Positions 9,734 to 18,603 are shown, counted from the stretch's first letter. The stretch is DNA of 64,000 nt from Ancylobacter rudongensis (GCF_900100155.1 NZ_FMTP01000004.1:1-64000), one strand, 5' to 3'. Notes: generated from the letters alone by a model not told the origin. Made by a program: numbers and translations.

Positions 9734-11278
9734 TCACGCCACCTGCCGCGCCTCGATCGAGGGCGCGACGCCCGGCGTCTCGTCGAATCGCGTCTGCGAA
9801 TGCCGCGCCACCATCGCCGGGTCGGGGTGGTCGGCGCGGAAATGGCCGCCCCGGCTCTCGCAGCGCCGCAGCGCCGCCTCGGTGATCGCCAGCGCCACCA
9901 GCGAGAGGTCGCAGCCGTCGCGGTCGGCGATCGCGCCGAGCCGGGCGGCGGCGGCTTCCAGCCCTTGCGCCTCGCGCACCACCCCGACCTGCCGGTCCAT
10001 CAGCGCGCGGATCTCGGCACGGGCCGGGGAGCGCGGGCGGGCGGGAGAGGGCGCGCGCGGCGTGCCGGGGGCGGCCTCTTCGCCGGCGATGTCAGCCGCG
10101 ATCCAGTACGCATAGGCCAGCGCCTCCAGCAGCGAATTGCTGGCGAGCCGGTTGGCGCCGTGCAGCCCGGTCGAGGCGACCTCGCCGCAGGCCCACAGGC
10201 CCGGCACGCTGGCGCGCCCGGCGCCATCCACGCTTATGCCGCCCATATGGTAATGCGCCGCCGGCCGCACCGGGATCGGCGCGCGCGCCGGGTCGAGCCC
10301 ATGCGCGCGGCACAGCGCCACGACGCCGGGAAAGCGGGTCTCGATGTCCTTGATGCGGGCGTCCAGCACCACGGTCTCCCCGGCGGCGATCTGCGCGAAG
10401 ATCGCGCGCGCCACCACGTCGCGCGGCGCCAGTTCCTGTCCCGGTACCTCGGCCATGAAGCGCTCGCCGCGGCTGTTGAACAGCCGGGCGCCTTCCCCGC
10501 GCAGGGCCTCGGTGGCGAGCGGCATTGGCGCAGGGCCGCCAGAGGCGGCGCGTTCGGGGTCTCCGCCCACCGCCATCGCGGTGGGGTGGAACTGCACGAA
10601 CTCAAGATCGCGCAGCACCGCGCCCGCGCGGGCGGCGAGTGCCAGCCCGGAGCCGACCGCGCCGAGCGGGTTGGTGGTGGCGCCATAGAGCCCACCGAGC
10701 CCGCCGGTGGCGAGCACCACGGCGCGGGCGGCGAGGGTGAGCGTGCGGCCGGCGCGGTCGCGGGCGGCGATGCCGGCGATGCGGCCCTGGGCGTCGGCCA
10801 GAAGCTCGCCCGCCCGCCAGCCTTCCATCACCGTGATGGACGGGCAGGCCCGCGCGGCGCGGGTCAGCGTTTCCAGCACCACCCGGCCGGTGCCGTCGCC
10901 CTGCGCATGGACGATGCGCCGGCGCGCATGCGCGGCTTCCAGCCCGAGGGCGAGGCTGCCATTGGGGTTGCGGTCGAACGGCGTGCCGAGCCCGACCAGC
11001 CAGTCGATCGCGCCCGGTGCCGCCGCCGCCACGCGCCGCGCCACCAGCGGCTCGGACAGGCCCGCCCCGGCGGCCAGCGTGTCGATGGCGTGCAGATCCG
11101 GCCGGTCGTCGGCGCCGAGCGCGGCGGCGATGCCGCCCTGCGCCCAGCCGGTGGCGGCCTCCGCCCCCAGCGGCGCGGCCACGACCAGCGTGACCGGGAG
11201 CGGGGCGAGCCGCAGCGCGGTGGCAAGGCCGGCCACCCCGCCGCCGACCACGACGATGTTCTCACGCGAATGGCTCAC
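9734..11278 (-). CDS. nadB: L-aspartate oxidase
   Basis: A 514-residue flavoenzyme that oxidises L-aspartate to iminoaspartate, the first step of de novo NAD synthesis. The N-terminal FAD motif is VVGGGVAGLATAL, followed by WAQGGIAAALG. Further family segments are LATGGLGGLYGATTNP, DLEFVQFHPTAM, HYHMGGISVD (active-site region) and GLHGANRLASNSLLEAL. The GTG at 11278 (VSHSREN) is preceded by GAAGGG. The longer open frame upstream overlaps nadA and is not homologous. It starts 41 bp after nadA, so the two are one transcription unit, and the unstable product can pass directly to NadA. Confidence 0.94.
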   Translation of the reverse strand: MSHSRENIVVVGGGVAGLATALRLAPLPVTLVVAAPLGAEAATGWAQGGIAAALGADDRPDLHAIDTLAAGAGLSEPLVARRVAAAAPGAIDWLVGLGTPFDRNPNGSLALGLEAAHARRRIVHAQGDGTGRVVLETLTRAARACPSITVMEGWRAGELLADAQGRIAGIAARDRAGRTLTLAARAVVLATGGLGGLYGATTNPLGAVGSGLALAARAGAVLRDLEFVQFHPTAMAVGGDPERAASGGPAPMPLATEALRGEGARLFNSRGERFMAEVPGQELAPRDVVARAIFAQIAAGETVVLDARIKDIETRFPGVVALCRAHGLDPARAPIPVRPAAHYHMGGISVDGAGRASVPGLWACGEVASTGLHGANRLASNSLLEALAYAYWIAADIAGEEAAPGTPRAPSPARPRSPARAEIRALMDRQVGVVREAQGLEAAAARLGAIADRDGCDLSLVALAITEAALRRCESRGGHFRADHPDPAMVARHSQTRFDETPGVAPSIEARQVA

Positions 11279-11319
11279 AAGCGGACCCTTCCGAGATGCG
11301 TTCAGCGAGGGAGAGGCGT

Positions 11320-12393
11320 TCAGCTGATCGCCAGCATGCGCTCGACGGCGAGGCGGGCCCGGCCGGCGATGGCTGGGTCGATCTCGACCTGCGTCGTCAT
11401 CGTCTCTAGCGCCCGGCGGATGTTCGGCAGGGTGATGCGGCGCATATGCGGGCACAGGTTGCACGGGCGCACGAACTCGATGTCGGGATGGTTCACCGCC
11501 ACATTGTCGGCCATCGAGCATTCGGTGATCAGCACCACCCGCGCCGGCTTCTCGTCGCGCACATAATCCGCCATCCCGGCGGTGGAGCCGGCATAATCGG
11601 CCTCCGCCACCACCTCCGGCGGGCATTCGGGGTGCGCCAGCACCACCACGCCGGGATGGTTCTCGCGCAGATCGCGAATGTCCTGCGGGGTGAAGCGCTC
11701 ATGCACCTCGCAATGGCCCTTCCAGGCGATCAGCTCCAGCTCGGGCACCAGCTTCTGCACATTCTGGGCGAGGAACTCGTCCGGCAGCATGAGGATGCGG
11801 TTGACGCCCCACTCCTTCGCCACCGCGCGCACCACCTTCACCGCGTTGCCCGAGGTGCAGCAGTAATCGCTCTCGGCCTTCACCTCGGCCGAGGTGTTGA
11901 CATAGGTGACAACAGGCACGCCGGGATAGCGTTCTTTCAGCAGGCGGATATCGGCGGCGGTGATGCTGTCGGCCAGCGAGCAGCCCGCGCCCATGTCGGG
12001 CATCAGCACGGTCTTGGACGGGTTCAGCAGCTTGGCGGTCTCGGCCATGAAGTGCACGCCGGCCATGACGATGACATCGGCATCCACCGTCACCGCCTCG
12101 CGGGCGAGCGCGAGGCTGTCGCCGACGATATCGGCCACCGTGTTGAAGATTTCAGGCGCCTGGTAATTATGGCCGAGCACGACGGCGTTGCGCTCCCGCT
12201 TCAGCCGCTCGATCGCCTCGACCTCGCGGGCGATCAGCGGCCATTCCGCCGGGGTGATGTGCTTGGCGACGCGGGCATAGAGGTGCCCCAGCGCCGGCGC
12301 GGCAGGCCGCTCGTCGGGCAGGCCCTGGACAAACGCCTCGGGGCGGTCGGCATGGGCACGGTCGGCATGGGCAGCGACGTCGAAGTCCAGCAT
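11320..12393 (-). CDS. nadA: Quinolinate synthase
   Basis: A 357-residue 4Fe-4S enzyme condensing iminoaspartate with dihydroxyacetone phosphate to quinolinate. Motifs seen are [42 protein letters not shown] and the three cluster Cys regions [16 protein letters not shown] and RPCNLCPHM. The ATG at 12393 (MLDFDVAAH) was chosen over in-frame ATG 12405 because GGAGAAGG lies 2-9 nt before it and because 12405 falls on the edge of the operator. It is the first gene of nadA-nadB(-nadC). Twin operators upstream and a nearby nadQ-like gene indicate repression when NAD precursors are plentiful. Confidence 0.95.
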   Translation of the reverse strand: MLDFDVAAHADRAHADRPEAFVQGLPDERPAAPALGHLYARVAKHITPAEWPLIAREVEAIERLKRERNAVVLGHNYQAPEIFNTVADIVGDSLALAREAVTVDADVIVMAGVHFMAETAKLLNPSKTVLMPDMGAGCSLADSITAADIRLLKERYPGVPVVTYVNTSAEVKAESDYCCTSGNAVKVVRAVAKEWGVNRILMLPDEFLAQNVQKLVPELELIAWKGHCEVHERFTPQDIRDLRENHPGVVVLAHPECPPEVVAEADYAGSTAGMADYVRDEKPARVVLITECSMADNVAVNHPDIEFVRPCNLCPHMRRITLPNIRRALETMTTQVEIDPAIAGRARLAVERMLAIS

Positions 12394-12404
12394 CGCCTTC
12401 TCCA

Positions 12405-12425
12405 TTATGCTCGTTATGAGTATAA
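12405..12425. promoter_or_regulatory. NadQ-like operator, nadA-proximal
   Basis: TTATGCT-N7-AGTATAA is a 21-bp imperfect inverted repeat (one mismatch between 7-bp arms). It abuts the nadA ribosome-binding site. An identical-arm copy lies 65 bp away. The nearby nadQ-like gene makes NadQ the obvious candidate ligand; this is inferred. Confidence 0.65.
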
Positions 12426-12469
12426 CTAGGGCCAAAGAAGACCGGGCACCAAGGCCCGGCGGATCGCCA

Positions 12470-12490
12470 TTATGCTAGGACTGAGTATAA
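12470..12490. promoter_or_regulatory. NadQ-like operator, distal copy
   Basis: TTATGCT-N7-AGTATAA with the same arms and spacer length as the copy at 12405-12425. It lies 62 bp upstream of the divergent GNAT gene, so it could regulate either nadABC or that gene, or both. A small CCGGGC-6 nt-GCCCGG hairpin (12442-12459) lies between the two sites. Confidence 0.65.
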
Positions 12491-12551
12491 GTCGCTGTCA
12501 ACACTTCGTCACAAATCGGGCGATATGGGATTTGCATCGGTGAGGTAACGC

Positions 12552-12980
12552 ATGACGCTCGATATCGACTCCGCCCGCATGGACGACGAGAGCGCGGTGG
12601 TCGCTCTCTGGCAGGCCTGCGGGCTAACGGTCCCCTATAATGACCCGGCGGCGGATTTCCGCTTCGCGCGCGGTGGGGCGAATTCGGACGTGCTGGTGGC
12701 GCGCCGTGACGGCGGCCGCGTCTTCGCCTCCGCCATGGTCGGCCATGACGGGCATCGGGGCTGGATCTACTATGTCGCCGTCGATCCCACGCTCCAGCGC
12801 CAGGGCGTCGGCGCGGAGATCGTGAGCGCGGCGGAGGCGTGGCTGAAGGCGCGGGACGTGCCGAAGGTGCAGCTTCTGGTGCGCGAGACCAACACGGCGG
12901 TCGTCGCCTTCTACGAGAAGCTGGGCTTCGAGGTCGCCCCGCGCGTGGTCCTGTCGAAATGGATCGACGGGCGGGACTAA
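12552..12980 (+). CDS. GNAT-family N-acetyltransferase (YpeA-like)
   Basis: A 142-residue single-domain acetyltransferase. The acetyl-CoA pyrophosphate-binding loop is RQGVGAEIV in the VAVDPTLQRQGVG segment, and the C-terminal NTAVVAFYEKLGFEV is the usual GNAT motif B. The length and the FRFARGG segment resemble YpeA-like proteins, whose substrate is uncertain. The ATG follows GGTGAGGTAACGC. It is divergent from nadA with a NadQ-like operator in its promoter region and converges on nadQ with a 3-nt gap. A link to NAD metabolism is only positional. Confidence 0.85.
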   Translation: MTLDIDSARMDDESAVVALWQACGLTVPYNDPAADFRFARGGANSDVLVARRDGGRVFASAMVGHDGHRGWIYYVAVDPTLQRQGVGAEIVSAAEAWLKARDVPKVQLLVRETNTAVVAFYEKLGFEVAPRVVLSKWIDGRD

Positions 12981-12983
12981 CCC

Positions 12984-13982
12984 TCACCGCCGCCCGAACC
13001 CTCCCGGCAACCTCACCCCCGGCGCCGGGCGCTCCAGCAGCACTTCGCGGCGGAAGCGCACCAGACGGGCGGGGCGCCCGCCGGTCTCGGCCGTGCTCTC
13101 GCCGGTCTCTTCCACAAGGCGCTGCTGCTCCACCAGCCGGCGGAAATTCTGCTTGTGCAGCCGCGAGCCGGACAGCGCCTCCACCGCCTGCTGCAGCTGG
13201 CCGAGCGAAAAGCTCGGCGGCATCAGCTCGAACACCACCGGGCGGTATTTGATCTTGCCGCGCAGCCGGGCGATGGCGAGGGCCAGCATGCGGCGGTGGT
13301 CCTCGCGCATCTCGGTGCCCGAGGGGACGGCGGCGATGCGGCCGGAGCCGCGCTCGCGCAGCGCCTCGCCCACGAGGCCGGCCTCATAGAGCAGTTCGTA
13401 GCGCTCCAGCACCCGCTCCTCGTTCCAGCCCGCCTCATGGCCGCCGCCGGCGCCGCCGAAGCCCAGCGCGATGCGCTCGGCGCGCCGCTCGCTCAGCCGT
13501 CCCTGCGCCGCCCCCGCCGCCCAGGCGCGCAGGCCATGTTGGAGCGTGTCGAGCACGGCGGGGCGCCCGCCGCGCCAGTCCTCCCAGGGGAAATAGCGGT
13601 ACCAGCTCTGCCAGGCGGCGTCGGTGTCGCCGGCCGGGCGGGCCTCGCGCACGAGGGCGAGATAGGCCAGCGAGAGCGCGCGGGTGCCGTCCTCGCCCCG
13701 GTCGCGGTCGCCGAAGGTGTAGAGCTGCTCGACATAGCCGAGTTCCTGCAGCGTCTGCCGCTCCACCCAGCTGCGCAGGCCCACCTCCAGCGTGCGGTGG
13801 CCGCGCTCCAGCGGGCCGGAGGGCAGCGAATCGCGGCCGTCGCCATGGCGCAGGGTGAGCACCTTGGGGTCGTCGCCCGTCACCGCCACGATCACCGCCG
13901 ACAGGCCGATCGCCAGCGCCGGCTCCGGCGCGTGGGAAGGGGCGGCGCTCGCGCGCTCGTCTGGGCTCGGCGTGGTCGGCAT
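12984..13982 (-). CDS. nadQ: NadQ-type transcriptional regulator (Nudix-like domain plus winged helix)
   Basis: A 332-residue protein. The N-terminal part (about 25-130) resembles a Nudix fold without a clear catalytic Nudix box (LSAVIVAVTGDDPKVLTLR, LEVGLRSWVERQTLQELGYVEQLYTFGD). The C-terminal part (about 235-325) is a helix-turn-helix region (RGKIKYRPVVFELMPP, SLGQLQQAVEALSG, LHKQNFRRLVEQQRLV). This is the layout of NadQ, the alphaproteobacterial repressor of nadABC, in which the Nudix-like domain senses a nucleotide. It lies about 0.6 kb from nadA, and two matching palindromes occur upstream of nadA. The start is the first Met after a low-complexity upstream extension; a longer N-terminus is possible. 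Confidence 0.85.
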   Translation of the reverse strand: MPTTPSPDERASAAPSHAPEPALAIGLSAVIVAVTGDDPKVLTLRHGDGRDSLPSGPLERGHRTLEVGLRSWVERQTLQELGYVEQLYTFGDRDRGEDGTRALSLAYLALVREARPAGDTDAAWQSWYRYFPWEDWRGGRPAVLDTLQHGLRAWAAGAAQGRLSERRAERIALGFGGAGGGHEAGWNEERVLERYELLYEAGLVGEALRERGSGRIAAVPSGTEMREDHRRMLALAIARLRGKIKYRPVVFELMPPSFSLGQLQQAVEALSGSRLHKQNFRRLVEQQRLVEETGESTAETGGRPARLVRFRREVLLERPAPGVRLPGGFGRR

Positions 13983-14109
13983 CGGGTTCCGGGCGGTGGC
14001 TCTGTTGTCGTCCACCTTAGCACGGAAGCGGCGGCGGCGCTGCGCCGGCAACTCTTGCGCCGGCGGCGCGGGAGTGGCACTCCGGCGGAGGTTGCAACGG
14101 AGGCGGATG

Positions 14110-14946
14110 ATGAGCGGCAAGGCGGTTTTACCCGGCGGTCACAAGGTTTCGGCGCTTGGCATCGGCACCTGGATGATGGGCGAGCGCCCTGAGGCGCGGG
14201 CGGAGGAGACCGAATCGGTCCGCCTCGGCGTCGAACTCGGCCTCTCCCTGGTCGACACGGCGGAAATGTATGGCGAGGGCGCCTGCGAGCGCTTTCTCGG
14301 CGAGGCGCTGGCCGGGCTGCGCGACAAGGTGTTCCTGGTCTCCAAGGTCTACCCGCACAATGCCAGCCGCGCCGGCGTGGTCTCGGCCTGCGAGCGCAGC
14401 CTCAAGCGGCTGAAGACCGATCATCTCGATCTCTACCTGCTGCACTGGCGCGGCAGCGTGCCGCTGGCGGAAACCATCATCGGCTTCGAGCAGCTGAAGA
14501 CCCAGGGCAAGATCCGTGACTGGGGCGTGTCGAATTTCGACACTGACGACATGAACGAGCTGTACGAGACCCCCGGCGGCGAGGCCTGCGCCACCAACCA
14601 GGTGCTCTACAACCTCACGCGGCGCGGGCCGGAATGGGATTTGCTGCCCTGGCTGCAGGAGCATGAGATCCCGCTCATGGCCTACAGCCCGATCGAGCGC
14701 GGCCGGCTGAAGAGCACCGGCGTGCTGGCCGATCTCGCTGCCAAGCACAATGCCCGGCCCTATCAGATCGCGCTCGCCTGGGCGCTGCGCATGCCGGGCA
14801 ACATTGTCATCCCCAAGGCCTCGCGCGCTGCCCATATGCGCGAGAATGCCGGTGCCCGCGACATCGCGCTCGACGCGGAAGACCTCGCCGCGCTGGACGC
14901 GGCCTTCCCGCCGCCCTCGCGCCGGCGGGCGCTGGAAATGCTGTGA
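14110..14946 (+). CDS. Aldo/keto reductase
   Basis: A 278-residue (beta/alpha)8 NADPH-dependent oxidoreductase. Visible are the N-terminal GIGTWMMGE, the catalytic Asp and Tyr in LVDTAEMYGEG, the catalytic Lys in FLVSKVYPHN, the His in LYLLHWRG, and the NADP-binding WGVSNF and IVIPKAS segments. ATG 14110 is used because GGAGG lies 6 nt upstream; the ATG at 14107 is in the same frame. The substrate cannot be predicted. It is related to YeaE/DkgA-type enzymes. Its gene is divergent from nadQ. Confidence 0.9.
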   Translation: MSGKAVLPGGHKVSALGIGTWMMGERPEARAEETESVRLGVELGLSLVDTAEMYGEGACERFLGEALAGLRDKVFLVSKVYPHNASRAGVVSACERSLKRLKTDHLDLYLLHWRGSVPLAETIIGFEQLKTQGKIRDWGVSNFDTDDMNELYETPGGEACATNQVLYNLTRRGPEWDLLPWLQEHEIPLMAYSPIERGRLKSTGVLADLAAKHNARPYQIALAWALRMPGNIVIPKASRAAHMRENAGARDIALDAEDLAALDAAFPPPSRRRALEML

Positions 14947-14962
14947 ACAGACTGCCCGGCGC

Positions 14963-15862
14963 TCATGGTGCCGGGCAGCGCACCGCCCGGCGGGGCATCA
15001 TGTCGGCGAAGAGATAGCCGGCGACGGCAATGACCACCAGCGCGCCCCCGAACAACGTGGCTGGGTCGACCCGTTCGTCAAAGGCCAGCCACACCCAGAG
15101 CGGCGACAGCACCACGTCGAGCAGCAGCAGCAGGCCGGTCTCGCCCGAGCGGATGTGGCGCCCGCCCATCAGGGTGAGCACATTGGCGAGGCCGGAGGTC
15201 AGCACCCCCAGCAGGGCGCAGACCCAGAGCATGTGGAGCGAGGGCAGGCCCGCGGGCAGCAGCGGCAGGGCGACGAGCGCCGCGCCGAGCGCCGACAAGA
15301 CGCTGATCAGCGTCAGGTCGAGCGCGGGGTGTTTCTTCGCCTGCACCAGCAGCCCGGCCCAGCTCAGCGTCATCACCAGCGAGACCGCGATGCCGGCGGC
15401 ATCGCTCATCGCCATCGCGGCGCCAGAGGTGATGACGATGCCGAGCGTCGCCAGCGCGGCCGCCGCGCCGAAGCGCCGGTTCAGCGGCTCGGCCAGCAGC
15501 AGGAAGCCCAAAGCGGCGGTGATGAAGGGCAGCGTTGCATAGACGGTCATCACGGTGGCGACCGATGTCAACTGCACGGCGGCGATATAGGCAATGTTGC
15601 CGGACACGGCGAGCCCGATCGTGATCATGCCGGGCTTCGAGAAGGTCGCGCGCAGCGCCTCCGCCTTGTTGCCGGTGGCGAGCAGCCAGAACGGGCCGAG
15701 CGCCAGTGCGGCAAAAACTGAGCGCCAGACAATGATCGACCACAGATCGGCATCGGCCATGCGGACAAAAAGGCCGACAAGGCTCCATAGCAAGGTGGAG
15801 ACGAGAACCACGGCCAAGCCGGTTGAGCGCGGTGTCACAATGGAGTTGGGCACGATGGACAT
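14963..15862 (-). CDS. EamA/DMT-superfamily transporter
   Basis: A 299-residue inner-membrane protein with about ten hydrophobic segments arranged as two EamA repeats (about 15-140 and 150-285). Typical elements are WSLVGLFVRMADADLWSIIVWR in the first repeat and GLLLLLDVVLSPLWVWLAFDE in the second. The family exports amino acids, metabolites or drugs; the substrate is unknown here. The start MSIVPNS was chosen over a longer frame that would overlap the divergent tetR promoter. A palindromic operator lies in that 61-bp promoter region, so the adjacent TetR protein probably represses it. Confidence 0.88.
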   Translation of the reverse strand: MSIVPNSIVTPRSTGLAVVLVSTLLWSLVGLFVRMADADLWSIIVWRSVFAALALGPFWLLATGNKAEALRATFSKPGMITIGLAVSGNIAYIAAVQLTSVATVMTVYATLPFITAALGFLLLAEPLNRRFGAAAALATLGIVITSGAAMAMSDAAGIAVSLVMTLSWAGLLVQAKKHPALDLTLISVLSALGAALVALPLLPAGLPSLHMLWVCALLGVLTSGLANVLTLMGGRHIRSGETGLLLLLDVVLSPLWVWLAFDERVDPATLFGGALVVIAVAGYLFADMMPRRAVRCPAP

Positions 15863-15905
15863 GACGGCCTCTCTGTGTTCCGATCCGACACAGGATGGAT
15901 TAAAG

Positions 15906-15920
15906 TAGACCGGTCGTCTA
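15906..15920. promoter_or_regulatory. Palindromic operator TAGAC-N5-GTCTA
   Basis: TAGACCGGTCGTCTA is a perfect inverted repeat with 5-bp arms. It lies 3 bp before the tetR start and in the shared promoter of the EamA transporter. TAGACnnnnnGTCTA-like sites are known for some TetR subfamilies (LmrA/AcuR-like). Binding by the neighbour is inferred. Confidence 0.6.
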
Positions 15921-15923
15921 GTC

Positions 15924-16529
15924 ATGACAGGAAAGATATCCACGCGCGACAGGATCGTCGCGGCTGGCAGGAGGGCGATGCTGGAGCATGGCTATGCCGG
16001 CACCGGCATTGGCCCGCTGCTGGCGTCGGTGGCGGTCCCCAAGGGCTCTTTCTACCACTTCTTCGCCAGCAAGGAAGATTTCGCCGCGGCGGTCCTCGAT
16101 TCCTATGTCGCCCAGTATCGCCAGCAGCGGCAGGAACTATTTGCCGATGAGGGCCTAAGCCCGCTGGCGCGGATCGAGCGTCACCTCGTGCAGGTCGAGC
16201 ACGACGCGGCGGCGGATACGAGCGTGACGGCGTGTCTCTACGGCGCCCTCGCCCAGGCCTCGCCCGCGCTGGGCACCGAACTGCGCGACCGGGTGAACGG
16301 CGCCTTCGCGGCCTGGGAACAGGATCTCGCCGCCCTGATCGCCGAGGCACAGCGTGCGGGCGAGGTCGACCCCGCGCTCGATCCCGTGGACACCGCCGCC
16401 CATGTGATTGACGCCTTCGAGGGGGCGGTGATCCGCGCCCGTGCCGGGGCTGGACCGGCGGCCTTCGCCCGCTTCCGCACGTTCACGCTGGCCACCCTCC
16501 GGCGCGGGGTGGGTACGTCCGGTGCCTGA
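15924..16529 (+). CDS. TetR/AcrR-family transcriptional regulator
   Basis: A 201-residue repressor. The N-terminal helix-turn-helix is clear (RDRIVAAGRRAMLEHGYAGTG, then LASVAVPKGSFYHFFASKEDF). The C-terminal ligand-binding half has a Cys in VTACLYGALAQ, a position often seen in LmrA/AcuR-like members. It is divergent from the EamA transporter and only 3 bp from a perfect palindrome, which suggests control of both genes. The inducer is unknown. Confidence 0.9.
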   Translation: MTGKISTRDRIVAAGRRAMLEHGYAGTGIGPLLASVAVPKGSFYHFFASKEDFAAAVLDSYVAQYRQQRQELFADEGLSPLARIERHLVQVEHDAAADTSVTACLYGALAQASPALGTELRDRVNGAFAAWEQDLAALIAEAQRAGEVDPALDPVDTAAHVIDAFEGAVIRARAGAGPAAFARFRTFTLATLRRGVGTSGA

Positions 16530-16640
16530 GCCGCGCGCGCCGACGAAACGCCCCCTCGACAGCATGGCCGTCCCGGTCCGATAAGCGGCGAGGCGGCGAC
16601 ATGTCGTCCCTTCGATTTCCTCCGCCCCGGAACGCCGCCC

Positions 16641-17339
16641 GTGCCGCATGCCCCGCTGATCCGCCTTGAGAATGTCACCCTCACGCGCGGCGGCCGGGTG
16701 GTGCTGGACGCTGTCTCGCTCGACATCACCGAGCGCCGGGTCGGGCTGATCGGCACCAACGGTTCGGGCAAGAGCTCGCTGGTGCGTCTGCTCAACGGCC
16801 TGCTCGCCGCCGACAAAGGCCGCGTCAGCGTGCACGGCCTCGACGCGTCGACGCAGGCGAGCGAGCTGCCGCGCAAAGTCGGCTTCATCTTCCAGAACCC
16901 CGACCATCAGATCATCTTCCCCACCGTGGCGGAGGAGATCGCCTTCAGCCTGGAACAGGCGGGAATGCCGCGCCGGCAGGCCGCGAAGGAGGCCGTGCCG
17001 GCGCTCGCCCGCTTCCAGCGCGCCCACTGGGCCGAACGGCCGGTGCATGCGCTCTCGGAAGGCGAGAAGCAGTTCTTGTGCATCATCGCCGTGCTGGTGA
17101 TGAAGCCGGCGCTGCTCATCCTCGACGAGCCGTTCTCCAGCCTCGATTTGCCCACCCGCCGGCGGCTGGAGACATTGGTCGCAGGGCTGGAGCAACAGGT
17201 GATCCTCGTCGCCCATGAGCTCGACGCCTTCGCCGGTTACGACCGGGTAGTCTGGCTGCATGAGGGGCAGGTGCGCGGTGACGGCCCCCCCGGCGAGATC
17301 ATCCCCGCCTACCGCGCCTTCGCCGAGGCGCTGGCATGA
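16641..17339 (+). CDS. bioM: Biotin ECF transporter ATPase (BioM)
   Basis: A 232-residue ABC ATPase energising biotin uptake through BioN and BioY. Walker A is GTNGSGKSS, the Q-loop is FIFQNPDHQI, the signature is LSEGEKQF (the usual LSGGEKQ has Glu in place of one Gly), Walker B is ALLILDEPFSSLD, and the switch His is in VAHELD. NPDHQI is typical of ECF-type ATPases. The GTG at 16641 is the best start but lacks a strong ribosome-binding site. Followed by bioN and bioY. Confidence 0.9.
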   Translation: MPHAPLIRLENVTLTRGGRVVLDAVSLDITERRVGLIGTNGSGKSSLVRLLNGLLAADKGRVSVHGLDASTQASELPRKVGFIFQNPDHQIIFPTVAEEIAFSLEQAGMPRRQAAKEAVPALARFQRAHWAERPVHALSEGEKQFLCIIAVLVMKPALLILDEPFSSLDLPTRRRLETLVAGLEQQVILVAHELDAFAGYDRVVWLHEGQVRGDGPPGEIIPAYRAFAEALA

Positions 17340-17344
17340 GCGCG

Positions 17345-17425
17345 CCGCGCTTATCCCGCCGTGTCCCACCCCCGCGCCGCGCTCCGCGCAGCTTGTCCGG
17401 GACACGAGGGGGCGGGATGCGTGAG
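17345..17425. repeat. REP-like palindrome between bioM and bioN
   Basis: Ninety-four bp separate bioM and bioN. They hold a 'cgtgtcccacccccgcgcc...cttgtccgggacacga' unit with inverted CGTGTCCC/GGGACACG arms. It belongs to the same family as copies near 8.25, 8.53 and 30.1 kb, and it interrupts an otherwise tight operon. Confidence 0.6.
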
Positions 17426-17433
17426 GTTCTGAC

Positions 17434-18045
17434 GTGATCTCGCTCTATCTCACCCAGCGCACCTGGCTGCACGCCATCCCCGCCGGCTGGAAGCTGCTGG
17501 CGCTGGCGCTGGTCAGCCTCATCGCCGCGCCGCTCGACAGCCTGCCCGTGATGGCCGGGCTGCTGCTCGCGGTGCTGGCGCTCTACGCCTCGCTCGGCAA
17601 AGCGGCGCTGGCGCAGATCGCCCTGCTGCGCCCGCTTTGGCCGCTGTTCCTCATCCTGCTCGCCTTCCACTGGTGGAATGGCGACATCATCGCCGGCCTC
17701 GTCGTGCTGGCCCGCATCCTGGCCATGGTGCTGCTGGCCAATGCGGTGACGATGACCACCCGCATGGACGCGATGATGGACGCGGTCGAGCCGCTGCTCG
17801 CCCCGCTCGGCTGGTTCGGCGGGTCGCCGCGCGCGGTGGCGCTGGCCGTGGCGCTGATGATCCGGCTGATCCCGCTGCTGTTCGCGCTGTGGGAGGCGCT
17901 GAACGAATCCTGGCGCGCCCGCACCGGCACGCGCGGCGGCTGGCGCCTGCTCGCGCCTTTCTGTATCCAGACGCTGAGACTGTCCCATCACACCGCCGAG
18001 GCGCTGGCCGCGCGCGGCGGCGTGCCGCGAGGAACCCGCCGATGA
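17434..18045 (+). CDS. bioN: Biotin ECF transporter transmembrane protein (BioN)
   Basis: A 203-residue membrane protein of the EcfT/CbiQ family with about five hydrophobic segments. It couples the BioM ATPase to BioY. The C-terminal coupling region contains the Ala-Arg-Gly signature in EALAARGG (about residues 190-197), as expected for EcfT. The start is GTG 17434. Its stop overlaps the bioY start by an ATGA junction, so the two are translationally coupled. Confidence 0.9.
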   Translation: MISLYLTQRTWLHAIPAGWKLLALALVSLIAAPLDSLPVMAGLLLAVLALYASLGKAALAQIALLRPLWPLFLILLAFHWWNGDIIAGLVVLARILAMVLLANAVTMTTRMDAMMDAVEPLLAPLGWFGGSPRAVALAVALMIRLIPLLFALWEALNESWRARTGTRGGWRLLAPFCIQTLRLSHHTAEALAARGGVPRGTRR

Positions 18046-18599
18046 AAGACCGCACGCTCGTCCAGGTCGCGCTCTACGCCGCCATCTTCGCCGTGCTCGG
18101 CCTGCTGCCGCGCTTCGATTTGCCCTTCGCCGCCGGCGTGCCGATCACCGCCCAGAGCATGGGGGCGATGCTGGCCGGCGTGATGCTCGGTGCCTGGCGC
18201 GGGGCGCTGGCCATGGTGCTGCTGCTGTTCGTTGTCGCGCTCGGCGCGCCGCTGCTGGCCGGCGGGCGCGGGGGCTTGGGCGTGTTCTTCACCCCGTCGG
18301 TCGGCTTCATCTTCGGCTGGATCGCGGTGGCGTTCGTCTCCGGCTGGCTGATGCAGGCGCTGCGCAAGGCGCCGGTCTTCCCCGCCGCGCTCATCGCCGC
18401 CGTGCTGGGCGGCATCGTGGTGATGTATGCCTTCGGCATTGCCGGCATGGCGCTGGTCGGCGGGCTCACGGTGATGGATGCCACCAAGGCCTGCCTCATC
18501 TTCATTCCCGGCGACGCCATCAAGGCGGTGCTGGTGGCGCTGATCGCCCAGACCGTGGCGCGCGGCATGCCGGAAGCGCTGCTCTCGCGCAACGCCTGA
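18042..18599 (+). CDS. bioY: Biotin-binding S component BioY
   Basis: A 185-residue integral membrane protein with six hydrophobic segments. Family motifs include VPITAQSMGAMLAGVMLGAWRG near residues 30-50, a GAPLLAGGRGGLGVFFTPSVGF stretch and IFIPGDAIKAV near the C-terminus. BioY binds biotin with high affinity at the inner membrane. The ATG overlaps the bioN stop. The CoA-ligase gene follows after 4 bp, extending the operon beyond transport. Confidence 0.95.
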   Translation: MKDRTLVQVALYAAIFAVLGLLPRFDLPFAAGVPITAQSMGAMLAGVMLGAWRGALAMVLLLFVVALGAPLLAGGRGGLGVFFTPSVGFIFGWIAVAFVSGWLMQALRKAPVFPAALIAAVLGGIVVMYAFGIAGMALVGGLTVMDATKACLIFIPGDAIKAVLVALIAQTVARGMPEALLSRNA

Positions 18600-18603
18600 G
18601 GCG

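Noticed and set aside
17047..17100. BioM signature LSEGEKQ as a sign of an inactive ATPase
   Set aside because: Walker A, Walker B and switch His are intact, and variants of the second signature residue occur in active ABC proteins; too little to claim inactivity.
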